The notes: generated from the letters alone by a model not told the origin. A stretch of 64,000 bases of DNA from Bacteroidales bacterium (GCA_014800245.1 JAAVGM010000038.1:1-64000), one strand, 5' to 3'. Positions 9,023 to 17,973 are shown, counted from the first letter of the stretch. Program-made: numbers and translations.

Positions 9023-9838
9023 TTAGAATTGACTTATGGATTCTCCTCCGTCGAGCGAGGCTACGCAATCTTCAAGTATGCGATAATGGATATGGGGGTA
9101 AAGCCTGATGGCATCCTCCAAGGTAGTTTTCACGCAGACGTCTCCGGCGAGTCCACAGATATCAATGTGTGATATCTCTTCTTTGCTGATAATGGCATCC
9201 ATCTCTCTTGCACCCTTCTCAGATCCGAAGATTGAATATTCATCTTTGTTAGGATTTTCCCCTTTATATAAGAATCGCGTGTTTAAGGAGAACGGAGGCA
9301 ACTCCTTCATTATTGCGGGCCACACGGAAGCTCCTACCGACGACTCCACGCAATGAGGAGGCCATTCGCCCCCAAACTCCTTGAAAGAGCAATGTCTCAA
9401 GGGGTGACGGTCGCAGGTGACAAGTATATTATCATAACAATTCCCGAAATCGAGCAAGTATCGAGCGAGATTATTCATAGCTTCCTCCGCTCCGGGGACG
9501 GGTAGCGACCCATTGATGAAATCAATCTGTGGATCCACGATGAGCAGCATCCGTTTCTTCATATCAAGCTCTTGATTATCTGATAATAAGTTTTTAAAGT
9601 GATCTACATTATTAAAAGAATCTTCAATAATGCCAAGATTAGAAATTCCTTCATATATGGCTTGGGCTATATTTGGAATATCTTCTACTATAATATTATC
9701 TTTTAATGTATTTATATAATCACATATATTCTGTTCAAATTCTATAACACTCCCATTGGGATTAAATACATAATCAGATGTTATATTCATAACATTTTGA
9801 ATTATGTTAGCTAAATCATCTTCACTATATTTATTCAT
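9023..9838 (-). CDS. Nicotinamidase-like isochorismatase-family hydrolase with an extra N-terminal domain
   Basis: Residues 93-271 match nicotinamidase (nicotinamide to nicotinate, NAD salvage): nucleophile C235 in GLAGDVCVKTT, D102 in VDPQIDF, K192, and metal ligands D143, H145 and H162. Normal enzymes begin near MKKRMLLIVDPQ, that is residue 93. Here an AT-rich, acidic, helical segment of 92 residues precedes it in the same frame. Either the ORF starts at 9562 and the 5' part is another open frame, or this is a genuine fusion. The methionine at residue 93 makes both possible. Confidence 0.8.
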   Translation of the reverse strand: MNKYSEDDLANIIQNVMNITSDYVFNPNGSVIEFEQNICDYINTLKDNIIVEDIPNIAQAIYEGISNLGIIEDSFNNVDHFKNLLSDNQELDMKKRMLLIVDPQIDFINGSLPVPGAEEAMNNLARYLLDFGNCYDNILVTCDRHPLRHCSFKEFGGEWPPHCVESSVGASVWPAIMKELPPFSLNTRFLYKGENPNKDEYSIFGSEKGAREMDAIISKEEISHIDICGLAGDVCVKTTLEDAIRLYPHIHYRILEDCVASLDGGESISQF

Positions 9839-10028
9839 GGTTTTGAATTTCTTAAATAATTATCCTAAAATATTCCCAAACCAATAGTATTTAACTCTCT
9901 TGCAAGTCGATTTTTTTTAATTCGTTCTTTCGAAAGTCCCGAGTTGTTCTTGCAAGATCTGCAGAAAAGATCAGTTTTTGAGTGAGACCAGTGGTTGTCT
10001 TGTAACATCAATTCTTGAAATCGAGCTG

Positions 10029-10961
10029 TTACCTTATTTGGGATAGAATATAGTCTGGAGACTGGTGCATTTGGCTAAAGGCAACAATTTTTTTCCCGAG
10101 GTCTTTGATAGATCCACCGATAAAATATACAGTATCGTCAATTATCAGAAATCTATCATGGACATTAGTGCAATGCCGGAGGTTTATTTTAGGATATTGA
10201 GCATTATGTCTTTTAATATCAAGATTGATTTGTGAGTTACGAGGATTAGTAAATACTGTAGCCGAGACACAATCATTTCGTTTATCAAGCATTTTTAAAA
10301 CTCGGTCGTCAACATAATTGTCTATGAGGATAATACGAGTATTAGCTTTCCGTACTAAATCTGAGATTAGAGTGTAAGCATCAAATATTTGTCCTTCATA
10401 AAAGAAACCCTCGATTGGTTCGGATTCTCTGTCATCAAGACGAGACAGTATTTCCTCAAATTTCCTGTCGTGCTCGGAAATATGGTTATTAACGAGTAAA
10501 TAATTATGTTCTACTGTTTCGAGTCTCTGGAATATTTGAGCATTACTTATAAAAAAACTACGCATCGCAGTAAAAGCTCGCATAATTCGAATATTTACTT
10601 CGATTGCGGTTTCTGATTTTAATACACTGCTAAGCATTGCCACTCCATTCTCTGTGAAAGCAAAAGCTCTGTAACGATTACCTCCTCGTCCGCCTTCTTG
10701 GTTTGAGGTCGCAATTTGCGACCTCAAACTTACAGTCTCTTCTTTTGTCAGTTCAAACATAAAGTCAGATGGGAAACGATTTATATTTCGTTTTACCTGC
10801 TCTTTCAATCGTTTTGTTTCCACCCCATATAAACGAGCCAAATCACTATCAATCATAACTTGTTGTCCTCTTATGATATGAATGAGATTTTCAATAGGTG
10901 TTAGTATGGAATGATTGTTTCCAGATAAAGGATTCAAGGATATATTGTTGTTTTCTGCCAT
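10029..10961 (-). CDS. ORF6N-domain protein with a PLD-like C-terminus
   Basis: A 310-residue protein. Residues about 18-105 form an ORF6N DNA-binding domain (QQVMIDSDLARLYGVETKRL followed by RNINRFPSDFMFELT and an FAFTENGVAMLSSVL end). A central helical stretch follows. The C-terminal third resembles a phospholipase D-type half site (HDRFLIIDDTVYFIGGSIKDLG). ORF6N proteins are common in Bacteroidetes phages and mobile DNA; the role of this one is unknown. Confidence 0.75.
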   Translation of the reverse strand: MAENNNISLNPLSGNNHSILTPIENLIHIIRGQQVMIDSDLARLYGVETKRLKEQVKRNINRFPSDFMFELTKEETVSLRSQIATSNQEGGRGGNRYRAFAFTENGVAMLSSVLKSETAIEVNIRIMRAFTAMRSFFISNAQIFQRLETVEHNYLLVNNHISEHDRKFEEILSRLDDRESEPIEGFFYEGQIFDAYTLISDLVRKANTRIILIDNYVDDRVLKMLDKRNDCVSATVFTNPRNSQINLDIKRHNAQYPKINLRHCTNVHDRFLIIDDTVYFIGGSIKDLGKKIVAFSQMHQSPDYILSQIR

Positions 10962-11036
10962 CTGATACTGAGATTAAAATGTAAAATTACAAATTTTCCC
11001 ATAAATTCACTATAACATTTAGAAAAAAGCTTCTAT

Positions 11037-11132
11037 TTTTACGGCTTCATACGCTCCCTTTACTGCCTCATACACTCCGAAGGGAAGATTTTCAGTAATT
11101 CCCGTTTCCGATAGTAAATTTGCATCGTAAAA
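11037..11132 (+). promoter_or_regulatory. 96-bp duplicated control region, copy 1
   Basis: Nearly identical (about 6 mismatches) to 14514-14609. It carries a -7 box TAAATTTG at 11115-11122 but no -33 box. TCATACGCTCC at 11047 and TCATACACTCC at 11068 are direct repeats 21 bp apart, two helical turns, about 37 bp before the -7 box. This suggests an activator-dependent promoter. Confidence 0.7.
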
Positions 11133-11157
11133 GGATTCTAATAACTAAAATTAGATT

Positions 11158-11487
11158 ATGAAACCATCAAAAGATTACACGTTAGATTACTCGGTACCAA
11201 CTCCATTAAAGGTGATACGCTCGGCTATTATGAAAGTGGCGAGAAGGATTGAAAAGGTCGTCTCTTTCACTCCGGTAAAAATCATAATGCTTATTTTTAT
11301 GTGGCTTAGTCTTTCTCCAGTGATGTTCTCCGTAGATGGGGAGAATAAAATACTAAGCCGGAAAGTAATGTGCTGGCTTATATTCTTCTCTCCCTTCACC
11401 TTCACTTTACTATTCATTTTTTTAAACATAGTTTTATTTTTGATGGCTCCTGATACCTTTGTAAAGGCATTATTAGGATTGCTGTGA
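11158..11487 (+). CDS. Small membrane protein, short paralogue of 14625-15443
   Basis: A 109-residue protein with a basic N-terminus and two membrane segments (about residues 40-58 and 72-97). The stretch from SFTPVKIIMLIFMWLSLSP through WLIFFSPFTF matches the start of the 272-residue paralogue (LIILCWLTISPL, WLTIFSPFTW), and the control regions are duplicated too. It ends where the longer protein continues, so it may be a truncated copy or a short family member. Function unknown. Confidence 0.65.
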   Translation: MKPSKDYTLDYSVPTPLKVIRSAIMKVARRIEKVVSFTPVKIIMLIFMWLSLSPVMFSVDGENKILSRKVMCWLIFFSPFTFTLLFIFLNIVLFLMAPDTFVKALLGLL

Positions 11488-11542
11488 GATTGCCGACCCT
11501 TGAAAATGAATTTGTGGTTGATTAAATAAATGTAAAAAGTTT

Positions 11543-11581
11543 TTATTTCCTGATTAAATAAAGGCTTTTATTCAGGAATAA
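11543..11581 (+). terminator. Possible terminator of the small membrane gene
   Basis: An imperfect AT-rich hairpin (TTATT-CCTGA arm with CAGGAATAA) lies about 55 nt after the stop codon. The stem has mismatches and there is no strong T tract. Confidence 0.35.
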
Positions 11582-11618
11582 TTCTCCAAAATAAAGTTCA
11601 AAATCAACTACTATTTTA

Positions 11619-11649
11619 TTGTCCAGATCAGAATAATTAATTAACTTTG
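11619..11649 (+). promoter_or_regulatory. Promoter for the candidate RNA
   Basis: TTG (11619-11621) and TAACTTTG (11642-11649) are 20 bp apart, a good Bacteroidetes promoter. No coding start follows for over 350 bp. Confidence 0.6.
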
Positions 11650-11655
11650 CCATCG

Positions 11656-11972
11656 CAGACCGCAACGCAGAAGCCCGGAATATGGCAGCGCGGAAGGGTC
11701 GGCATACATTTTGGAAGCGTTTACTCGACGCTCTTTCTTGGCTTGTTGAAACCTGGAAAACTTCAATCTCAGTCAAGAATGCAGCAAACAGTAGATGCCT
11801 TTGGATATGTTTATTCCGCCTGTGGCCGACGCGTGAGCGTTAGCCATTGGCGTTTTCCAACATATTCCGCGTGAGGCTTCTGCACGTTTGCTCGTTCTAC
11901 TGAGATGGGCAGTTCCAGGGCCTCAACAAGCGGAATGAGCAAATAGTACGGCTCTCACGCTTTCTTTTTATT
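11656..11972 (+). ncRNA. Candidate structured non-coding RNA
   Basis: About 300 nt, more GC-rich than its AT-rich flanks, begin after a promoter and contain no convincing ORF. The 3' part folds as a long hairpin: GCGTGAG (11869-11875) with CTCACGC (11954-11960), and inside it TTTGCTCGTTC (11887-11897) with GAATGAGCAAA (11933-11943), followed by a T-rich tract (11961-11969). This looks like a terminator-closed stable RNA. A 6S-like RNA or a Bacteroidales-specific RNA is possible, but I cannot assign a family. It could instead be the 5' leader of the gene at 12014. Confidence 0.5.
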
Positions 11973-12013
11973 AACCTTTTCATTTTCGAGGGAGTCCGAA
12001 AGTATTTCAAAAT

Positions 12014-12520
12014 ATGGGTAACATGTATCATAGTCTTTCAGCTGCTGTTAGCTGGGAAAAAAAGAAAGTTCAATCGGAGGGATACGATATAAAGAGATAC
12101 CTTGACAAAAATTCCCAAGTAAGTTTTGAGGTTAATAAACGTACTGTAAATAATGCTGAGTTTAAAATTAATGGTAATCCTAATCATCTAATATGGTATA
12201 GCCAACTTTCCACTATTTTCATACTTCTTGATAACCAACAATTTTGTTTTGGTGAACTTATAAAAAAAGGAGGAGAAAAAGTAAGTCTGTGTGATTTGGA
12301 TGTAGAAGCCTTTATTAACTATGTGAATGGGAAACGATTTGTAGTGGATGTAAATCCATTGGGAGATGTAGCCAAATTTGATACAAACGCTTTCTCCAAT
12401 AGCATTAGCTATGAGGCTGCCAGAAAAATGGTGGAGGATTTAACTAAGGAAGGAAAGTTTGCTGAGGCTGCCCGTTACCTTCTTCCAGCAATAGTATACG
12501 ATCTATACGAAGTGGGATAA
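12014..12520 (+). CDS. Hypothetical protein
   Basis: A 168-residue soluble protein of mixed composition with no recognised motif. Its C-terminal third is helical (EAARKMVEDLTKEGKFAEAARYLLPAI). It has AT-rich codons and no signal peptide. It starts 42 nt after the end of the candidate RNA and ends about 120 bp before the IS630 left repeat, so it may be cargo of a variable region. Confidence 0.65.
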   Translation: MGNMYHSLSAAVSWEKKKVQSEGYDIKRYLDKNSQVSFEVNKRTVNNAEFKINGNPNHLIWYSQLSTIFILLDNQQFCFGELIKKGGEKVSLCDLDVEAFINYVNGKRFVVDVNPLGDVAKFDTNAFSNSISYEAARKMVEDLTKEGKFAEAARYLLPAIVYDLYEVG

Positions 12521-12665
12521 AATAATAGGACTTAAATTTTCAGGTTATTTGCAATTATATAGCAATATATTGTTAAGAATTTTCATATAGCGTAGGTAGT
12601 AAAGGCTACTTGCTCATAGATATTAAAGTAATAATGTAAGTAATTCAGAAAAATAAATGAACATA

Positions 12666-13298
12666 TCAGGCCCTTTTGGAGAAATTTATAAAGTGGGAGG
12701 ATCCCAGCCCGGCCAGTCCTCGGTTGACAACATAGAAAAGATTGTCAGTCGAGACATAATCCGCAGGCTGTAGCCACTGTCCTTTGAGCATTCTCCAAAG
12801 AGTCTCTGCAATGTTAAGATGAGGGGAATATGGAGGTAGGAAGAAAAGGTAAAGTCCCCGTTTCTCCCATATCTTTCTCATTTCTTTCATATACTTGCTT
12901 CTGTGCACCTTGGCATTGTCAAGCACGATGAAAGTGTCCTTCCTTACTGTAAGGGAGAACCTGTCAAGGAAATCCGCAATGCGCTCGGATGTCATGCTCT
13001 CGGTGGTGCTGAAGCCATGGTACCGGCTGCCGTAGTCAATCATTCCCCAGATGTTGAGCCTTGCACTCCTGTCCGATGGAATGGTGATCTTTTCACCGGG
13101 AAACTGCCTGCCGTATGGTACATATCCTTCGGTACAGGTGAAGCTTCCGTCTACGAAATAGAGATCGATGAGTCCTTCACGATACTGTTGTTCAAGCTCT
13201 TGCAGCTTCTCCTTCTTATAAGCGTAGAGCTGCGGCGAGGGTGTCCCTTTGGTCGTTTTCCTTATACGTCCAAATCTTGCGCCAAGGCTGATAAAAAA
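12666..13298 (-). CDS. IS630 transposase, downstream frame (DDE)
   Basis: The -1 frame from the slip site encodes the catalytic domain: YFVDGSFTC (first Asp), FIVLDNAKVHRS (second Asp) and LPPYSPHLNIAETLWRMLK (Glu), the DDE triad in the IS630/Tc1 pattern. Its stop lies within the left inverted repeat. The frame stays open upstream to 13718, but that part is the shadow of the HTH frame. It is expected to be made as a fusion with the upstream frame. Confidence 0.85.
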   Translation of the reverse strand, partial: FFISLGARFGRIRKTTKGTPSPQLYAYKKEKLQELEQQYREGLIDLYFVDGSFTCTEGYVPYGRQFPGEKITIPSDRSARLNIWGMIDYGSRYHGFSTTESMTSERIADFLDRFSLTVRKDTFIVLDNAKVHRSKYMKEMRKIWEKRGLYLFFLPPYSPHLNIAETLWRMLKGQWLQPADYVSTDNLFYVVNRGLAGLGSSHFINFSKRA

Positions 13299-13675
13299 GC
13301 CCTGTACGTGTCGCGGCACGCCTCCTTGCCGGTTGCCTGCTGCCATCTCTCCTTGGCCTTCATGACACTGAGCCTGTCCTTTTCGATGGCTGCCCTTACG
13401 GCTTCCTCGTCCGATGAATCCATTATGGTTTTGGCTCCCTGTCCTGGTTTGTTCCGAAGTCCGTCGGCTCCTTCTGCAAGGTATCGGTTGACCCAACGGT
13501 TGACTTTGGGTTCGGAGCACGAAAGCCTTTCCGCTATCTCCTTTAAGGACAGACCCCGGGCTTTTAACAAGATTATCTGGCTGCGTTTCTGCATAAACGG
13601 TCTGGAGTCGAAGTGTCCCATGTACTCCAACTCCACACGCTGTCTTTTGGTAAGTTTTACTTCTGTGATTCTCAT
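13262..13675 (-). CDS. IS630 transposase, upstream frame (HTH)
   Basis: A 137-residue helix-turn-helix region: LTKRQRVELEYMGHF, then a first HTH (ARGLSLKEIAERLSCSEPKVNRWVNRY) and a winged second domain. It ends in LAQDLDV shortly after the slippery heptamer at 13292-13298. Alone it could act as a DNA-binding repressor of transposition. Confidence 0.85.
   Translation of the reverse strand: MRITEVKLTKRQRVELEYMGHFDSRPFMQKRSQIILLKARGLSLKEIAERLSCSEPKVNRWVNRYLAEGADGLRNKPGQGAKTIMDSSDEEAVRAAIEKDRLSVMKAKERWQQATGKEACRDTYRAFLSALAQDLDV
13292..13298 (-). other. -1 ribosomal frameshift heptamer
   Basis: On the minus strand T TTT TTA lies in the zero frame of the HTH ORF (codons TTT TTA), 10 codons before its stop, and the DDE frame is -1 relative to it. 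This is a canonical X XXY YYZ slippery site. Confidence 0.7.
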
Positions 13676-13806
13676 AGATGTATTTTACCTTGAGAATATG
13701 CAAAAATCGTGCCAACATATGTACATTAATTTTTAGTGACTACTTAGATAATAGCACAGCAGATGTAAAATAGCGAGTATTGAACCATAGAATATAAAAA
13801 TTTGAT

Positions 13807-13859
13807 TTTACAATTTACAATGATTCGGTAATTTTTACCGAATCATTGTAAATTGTAAA
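13807..13859. repeat. Perfect 25-bp hairpin
   Basis: 13807-13831 and 13835-13859 are perfectly complementary with a 3-nt loop. It lies 60 bp outside the IS right end and no gene ends here. It may be a terminator left from a gene lost at the insertion. Confidence 0.8.
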
Positions 13860-13902
13860 TAAAAGGATTATTCAGGATGGATTGCATTGTATGCTTATCG
13901 TG

Positions 13903-14189
13903 GTTCAGATTGCTTCGCAACTTGAAGAGGCGGATTAGAGCGGATCAATGCTGTGCGCAGCCCACCGCGAAAATCCGTTCAGATCCGTTAATACAATCAT
14001 CCATGATTGTATCAGCGATATTTTTATACCCGACTATGAAATTAAAAAGATCCGCAAAAAATCCGCAGCCAATCGGCGAAAAGTCTTAATGGATTAAGAC
14101 CCGCGATTCCTTTTTTTCTTTAATTATCCCATATGTGTACATAGGCTCTCTATTGATAGATTTGGGGAATTTTGAGGATAGTCAATTAA
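13903..14189 (+). repeat. About 290-bp dispersed repeat, copy A
   Basis: Matches the reverse complement of 35831-36125 over nearly its full length. Shared marks include TTCAGATTGCTTCGCAA at one end, GCGGATTAGAGCGGATCAAT, a palindromic ACAATCAT...ATGATTGT, and GACCCGCGATTCC plus GATTTGGGGA near the other end. There is no convincing coding potential. It may be a non-autonomous element or a structured RNA. Confidence 0.85.
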
Positions 14190-14513
14190 GGTTATTAGGC
14201 TATAGGGCTATCTTTCTGCGCATTTCTCCGGAAGCCTTTAGGCTTAAAGGTGGAGATAAAAATAAAATTCCCCGCCCGTTCCTGCTCGTTCAAGCGCAGG
14301 CGGCCTAAAGTTCTGCGCTTGGATTAATTCAATTCCTTCCTTTAAGCGAATCGCGGACTCCAATACATAATCCAAGCATGTAAGGGTAATGCAACCTGCT
14401 CCGCTTTCTATGGGTTTGGATAGCGTTTAACCAATGAGGATACTCATAAATATAATTTACCTTCCATCCGATTAAGGTATCTATCTTAAGACTATGTGAA
14501 TGTAAAGCCTGCA
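14190..14513. other. Intergenic stretch without a recognised gene
   Basis: Contains short GC-rich inverted motifs (for example around 14215-14320) and no ORF with coding character. Nothing else is supported. Confidence 0.5.
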
Positions 14514-14609
14514 TTTTACGGCTTCATACGCTCCCTTTACTGCTTCATACACGCCGAAGGGAAGATTCTCCCTAATTCCTGTTTCCGATAGTAAATTTGC
14601 ATCGTAAAA
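14514..14609 (+). promoter_or_regulatory. 96-bp duplicated control region, copy 2
   Basis: Second copy of the region at 11037-11132. The -7 box is TAAATTTG at 14592-14599. The direct repeats TCATACGCTCC (14524) and TCATACACGCC (14545) are again 21 bp apart. It drives the 272-residue membrane protein. Confidence 0.7.
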
Positions 14610-14624
14610 CAAAATAATATCTTT

Positions 14625-15443
14625 ATGAACAATAACGAAAACAGTATGAATGATCCTCAATTGATTCAGAATGCCGCTGAAATCAAACCGTGGCGCAAGG
14701 TCGTTGACATGACTCTCATCATCCTTTGCTGGCTGACAATCTCTCCTCTGATGTCGGTGGTGAATAAATATGAAACCTACTTCAAGCGAAAGACGATGAT
14801 ATGGCTGACAATCTTCTCTCCCTTTACCTGGACTATCTGTTCATGTATCTTCCTATTAATTGGAATTCCAATTATCTGTACATTTTTCCCCTCCGCAGAA
14901 TCAATGATGAGAGCCTTCCCCGAACTAAACTTCACCCTGAATCATACAAACGTTTGGGGACCCTTGTTATTGGTTTCCTACTTCCTTCCGCTTTATGCCT
15001 TCTGCGTATTGGTGTTATTTGTGGCGATGTTCTTCACCGGATGGTCATATCGAGAGGCATCCGTATATATCTGCGAATACTTCGAACCTTGGTTTTGCGT
15101 GGCAGCAGCTATATTCATTATGATATGTATCATAGTGAATATGAAAAATATGAATGTCAAAGGACGATTATGGTCAGTTATCCCAATGATATTTGAGGTA
15201 TGTCTGGCATGGCATAATGCCGCTACCTATTTTCAGCGTGTTGAGACATATAAAGGGATGAGTATTAATGAAATCTTCAGCTATGTTGTAGATACTCTCA
15301 TCGAACTGGGCAAAGCTACCGGCACTGATTATGTCACGGCTAACATGATCGTCTATATCTTCCCCCTTATCGCTATCCTGCTCGTCGGCTATCTTGCCTG
15401 GATTATTTACACCCTTAACAAGAAGGATGTAAACCACAGATAA
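14625..15443 (+). CDS. Multi-pass membrane protein of unknown function
   Basis: A 272-residue protein with about 6 membrane segments (roughly 28-48, 68-92, 115-140, 158-175, 182-200 and 242-262). The N-terminal hairpin is homologous to the 109-residue protein at 11158. No transporter motif is recognised. The shared promoter region suggests joint regulation of the two genes. The radical SAM gene follows after 38 nt and may be cotranscribed. Confidence 0.75.
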   Translation: MNNNENSMNDPQLIQNAAEIKPWRKVVDMTLIILCWLTISPLMSVVNKYETYFKRKTMIWLTIFSPFTWTICSCIFLLIGIPIICTFFPSAESMMRAFPELNFTLNHTNVWGPLLLVSYFLPLYAFCVLVLFVAMFFTGWSYREASVYICEYFEPWFCVAAAIFIMICIIVNMKNMNVKGRLWSVIPMIFEVCLAWHNAATYFQRVETYKGMSINEIFSYVVDTLIELGKATGTDYVTANMIVYIFPLIAILLVGYLAWIIYTLNKKDVNHR

Positions 15444-15481
15444 AATCGCTGAAAGCTTAAATAATTAAAAATACGTAGATT

Positions 15482-16825
15482 ATGAAAATAACCCTCATAC
15501 AGCCTTTGATGCAGATGCGTCCTATGGATACACGTCTGAAGACCCGTATGGCTCCCTCATTAGGTCTCCTTACTGTGGCTCAGACCATCCGCGAAGGGAA
15601 TGAAATCACGATACTCAACGAAAATATAGATGATGCGATAGATTATGATCTCCCCGTCGATATCGTGGGGATCACCGTAACAGTCGATACCCTCCCTCGC
15701 GCCGCCGAAATCGCTGCCGAATATAGAAAGAGGGGAGTGACGGTAGTGGCCGGAGGAATCCAGATCACCTCCTGTCCGGAATCTGCTGAAGGGTTGTTCG
15801 ATATCCTCTGCATCGGATATGCCGAAAAGACATGGCCCCTGATAGTGAAAGATGTGGCAGCCGGCAATCCCAAACCACGCTATGCCTCAATTCGTATCGC
15901 TCCCGAAGAGATATTAGCCCCCGCCTACGACATGATCGACCATAGTAAATATCTTTTTGTAAATGTGATAAGCGCAAGCCGAGGATGCCCCTTTAAATGT
16001 GAATTCTGCTATAACAGCACTCCCAACATCCGCAATTCATTCGTGTGCCGACCCATAGAGGATGTCATAAATGATATAAAGGTGTTGAAACGCAAGCATG
16101 TAATGTTTATCGACGACAATTTCATAGGCAATCCCAAATGGACCTTTGAATTTCTTCGTCGCATAAAGCCGATGAAAATAAAATGGAATGCAGCCGTTTC
16201 GGCTAATGTTGTGGATATTCCCGGAATGCTTGATCTGATGAAGGAGAGCGGATGCCAAGGGCTTTTCATCGGTTTTGAGAGCATCAATGAGGAGTCGATC
16301 CGACGGGCAGACAAAGGTCAGAACAGCACCACCAACTACGACCGTCTTGTGCGAGAGATCCACAGCCGAGGGATTATGATCAATGCCAGTTTTGTGTTCG
16401 GGCTTGATGATGACGACCCCTCCACATTCCCTCGCACCTTGGAATGGATTGTAGATCATAAGATTGAGACCGTCACATCCCATATCCTAACCCCATATCC
16501 GGGCACTCGCCAGCATGCCCGTATGCGTGAAGAAGGCCGAATCACTTCCACCGACCAGCGCCGTTACACCACCTCCGAAGTGGTTTTCTCTCCCATGAAG
16601 ATGAATCCCGAAGAATTGCGCAAAGGCTATCTTGAGATTTATGAAAAGATATATTCATGGCGCAACATCTTCCGTCGTCTTCCCCGAAGCGAGCGTATGG
16701 CCTATCTGCTCTTCAATCTGGTGTATCGCAAATATGGTCGTCTCACAGATCGCATCTGCTCATTCGTAGGCTTCAACCGCATCGGCTACCTCTGCGAGAA
16801 ATTCTCCGGATTCTTAAAGAATTAA
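15482..16825 (+). CDS. B12-binding-type radical SAM protein
   Basis: A 447-residue protein. The N-terminal 140 residues form a B12-binding-like Rossmann domain (VDIVGITVTVDTLPRAAEIA, VVAGGIQITSCPE). The radical SAM core has C169, C173 and C176 in ASRGCPFKCEFCYN, which ligate the 4Fe-4S cluster, then FIDDNFIGNP and GFESINEESI. The cobalamin-loop DxHxxG is not obvious, so cobalamin binding is uncertain. Relatives act on lipids, hopanoids or methylated natural products; the substrate here is unknown. Confidence 0.85.
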   Translation: MKITLIQPLMQMRPMDTRLKTRMAPSLGLLTVAQTIREGNEITILNENIDDAIDYDLPVDIVGITVTVDTLPRAAEIAAEYRKRGVTVVAGGIQITSCPESAEGLFDILCIGYAEKTWPLIVKDVAAGNPKPRYASIRIAPEEILAPAYDMIDHSKYLFVNVISASRGCPFKCEFCYNSTPNIRNSFVCRPIEDVINDIKVLKRKHVMFIDDNFIGNPKWTFEFLRRIKPMKIKWNAAVSANVVDIPGMLDLMKESGCQGLFIGFESINEESIRRADKGQNSTTNYDRLVREIHSRGIMINASFVFGLDDDDPSTFPRTLEWIVDHKIETVTSHILTPYPGTRQHARMREEGRITSTDQRRYTTSEVVFSPMKMNPEELRKGYLEIYEKIYSWRNIFRRLPRSERMAYLLFNLVYRKYGRLTDRICSFVGFNRIGYLCEKFSGFLKN

Positions 16826-16990
16826 ATGAATATCCACATAAATCCCCAATTCTTACAATGTGATTATTCTCATAGTATTCATTCCACAGAGGGAGGAATG
16901 CACCGGATTAAGATTACAGAGCTGAGATAAGTATCTCTGTGCAGATAAAATCAGAGGAACATCAGCATCAGGCTGATTTTGAAAAGTCGG

Positions 16991-17973
16991 GGGAATTCAA
17001 TTCCGGCCATACCACATCCCATCGATGTCATCCAGCCCGATGGATCTCACCTCACCATCAGAATGTGTGGTGACGAATCAGGGTTTACAGTACTTACAGT
17101 TGGTGACCTTCCTATACAAAAGAATAATTCCTTCCTGCAGCGGGGATATTGGTCTGGCATATCGATATGATGGAGGAATGATGGAAAGACAATTCTGTTA
17201 ATAATCCTCTGCATCAATGTGTTGATATCGTGGAGGCAGATAGCTCTGAAAACGCCAATACACTTCACGGTGATGTATTTCCAGGCTCAGGCAACGTCAC
17301 TACCTATGATTTCACCTCATGGAACGGAGACAAATTGTTTTCCTTTGATCATGTGGAGGAAATGCCTGACGAGAGTTTGATATTGTTCGGAGATACAGGT
17401 TTTATTCCTTCAACCCCGTGGATAAAGATAAGTGATGTTCATGGAACCTCATTTAAAGTGGAATGGGAAGTAGGTGATGACGCCATTCAATACCTACTCT
17501 CCCTTTATGATACAAACGGAGATAAACTTAAAGGGATTCCACTGAGACCTGAGGATACAAATATGAAAGTGGAGCTTACAGGTCTCCAACCCCTGTCAGA
17601 ATATAAGGTTGAAGTTATGGCTAATGCCGGTTCTTACCAGTCTATGGTGGCCTATGAAAGTGTCAGCACCGGAATTCTCGAATTTTTCGAAAGTGTCCCC
17701 GGGAATCTCGCGATTAGTTCCATCGGAGAAGGATGCTTTGCTTTATCATGGGATTCATTGGAGGGTGCAACTGATTACGAAGCAACCCTTTTCCGAATGG
17801 AATATGGAGCACCCACTGCTCTCACTTACGAGTTTGATGAAGGAATAAAGACTCAGAAGAATGGTTTGACCTTACAGGCAGGAAGGTAAATGAAGCTTCC
17901 GTAACCCAAGGAGTTTACATTGTAAGAAAAGAAGGAAAGACTAAGAAAGTAATCCTGAAATATCCTTATTGAC
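16991..17973 (+). pseudogene. Deleted M6-type metalloprotease pseudogene
   Basis: Matches the intact protease at 27548-30250 in pieces. 16991-17120 corresponds to its mature N-terminus (SIPAIPHPIDVIQPDG, GDESGFTVL). Sequence then jumps to WHIDM near 17150, losing about 370 codons that include the HEFGH zinc site. Stops occur before 17230. 17230-17850 matches the fibronectin-like part, and a second deletion joins it in another frame to the sorting domain (EEWFDLTGRKV to KKVILK). It has no signal peptide and cannot make an active protease. Confidence 0.85.

Larger units (their letters stand above)
12639..13744 (-). mobile_element. IS630-family insertion sequence
   Basis: About 1.1 kb bounded by imperfect inverted repeats: 12637-12670 and 13712-13746 align over about 34 bp (TAAGTA...CATAT...GG). 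TA dinucleotides at 12637-12638 and 13745-13746 fit the TA target duplication of IS630/Tc1. The two frames encode an HTH part and a DDE part joined by a frameshift site. Both ends appear present, so it may be intact. Confidence 0.85.

Noticed and set aside
11647..11874. 75-residue frame in the candidate RNA
   Set aside because: It begins at the -7 box, has no coding character and overlaps structured sequence.
11656..11972. tmRNA or RNase P RNA
   Set aside because: No tRNA-like ends, tag frame or the conserved RNase P core GAGGAAAGTCC.
12903..13736. 277-residue plus-strand frame
   Set aside because: Antisense to the IS630 transposase, whose DDE and HTH motifs are certain.
13877..14089. 70-residue frame in the 290-bp repeat
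   Set aside because: The matching repeat copy at 35831 does not keep the frame, so the conserved unit is the DNA or RNA.
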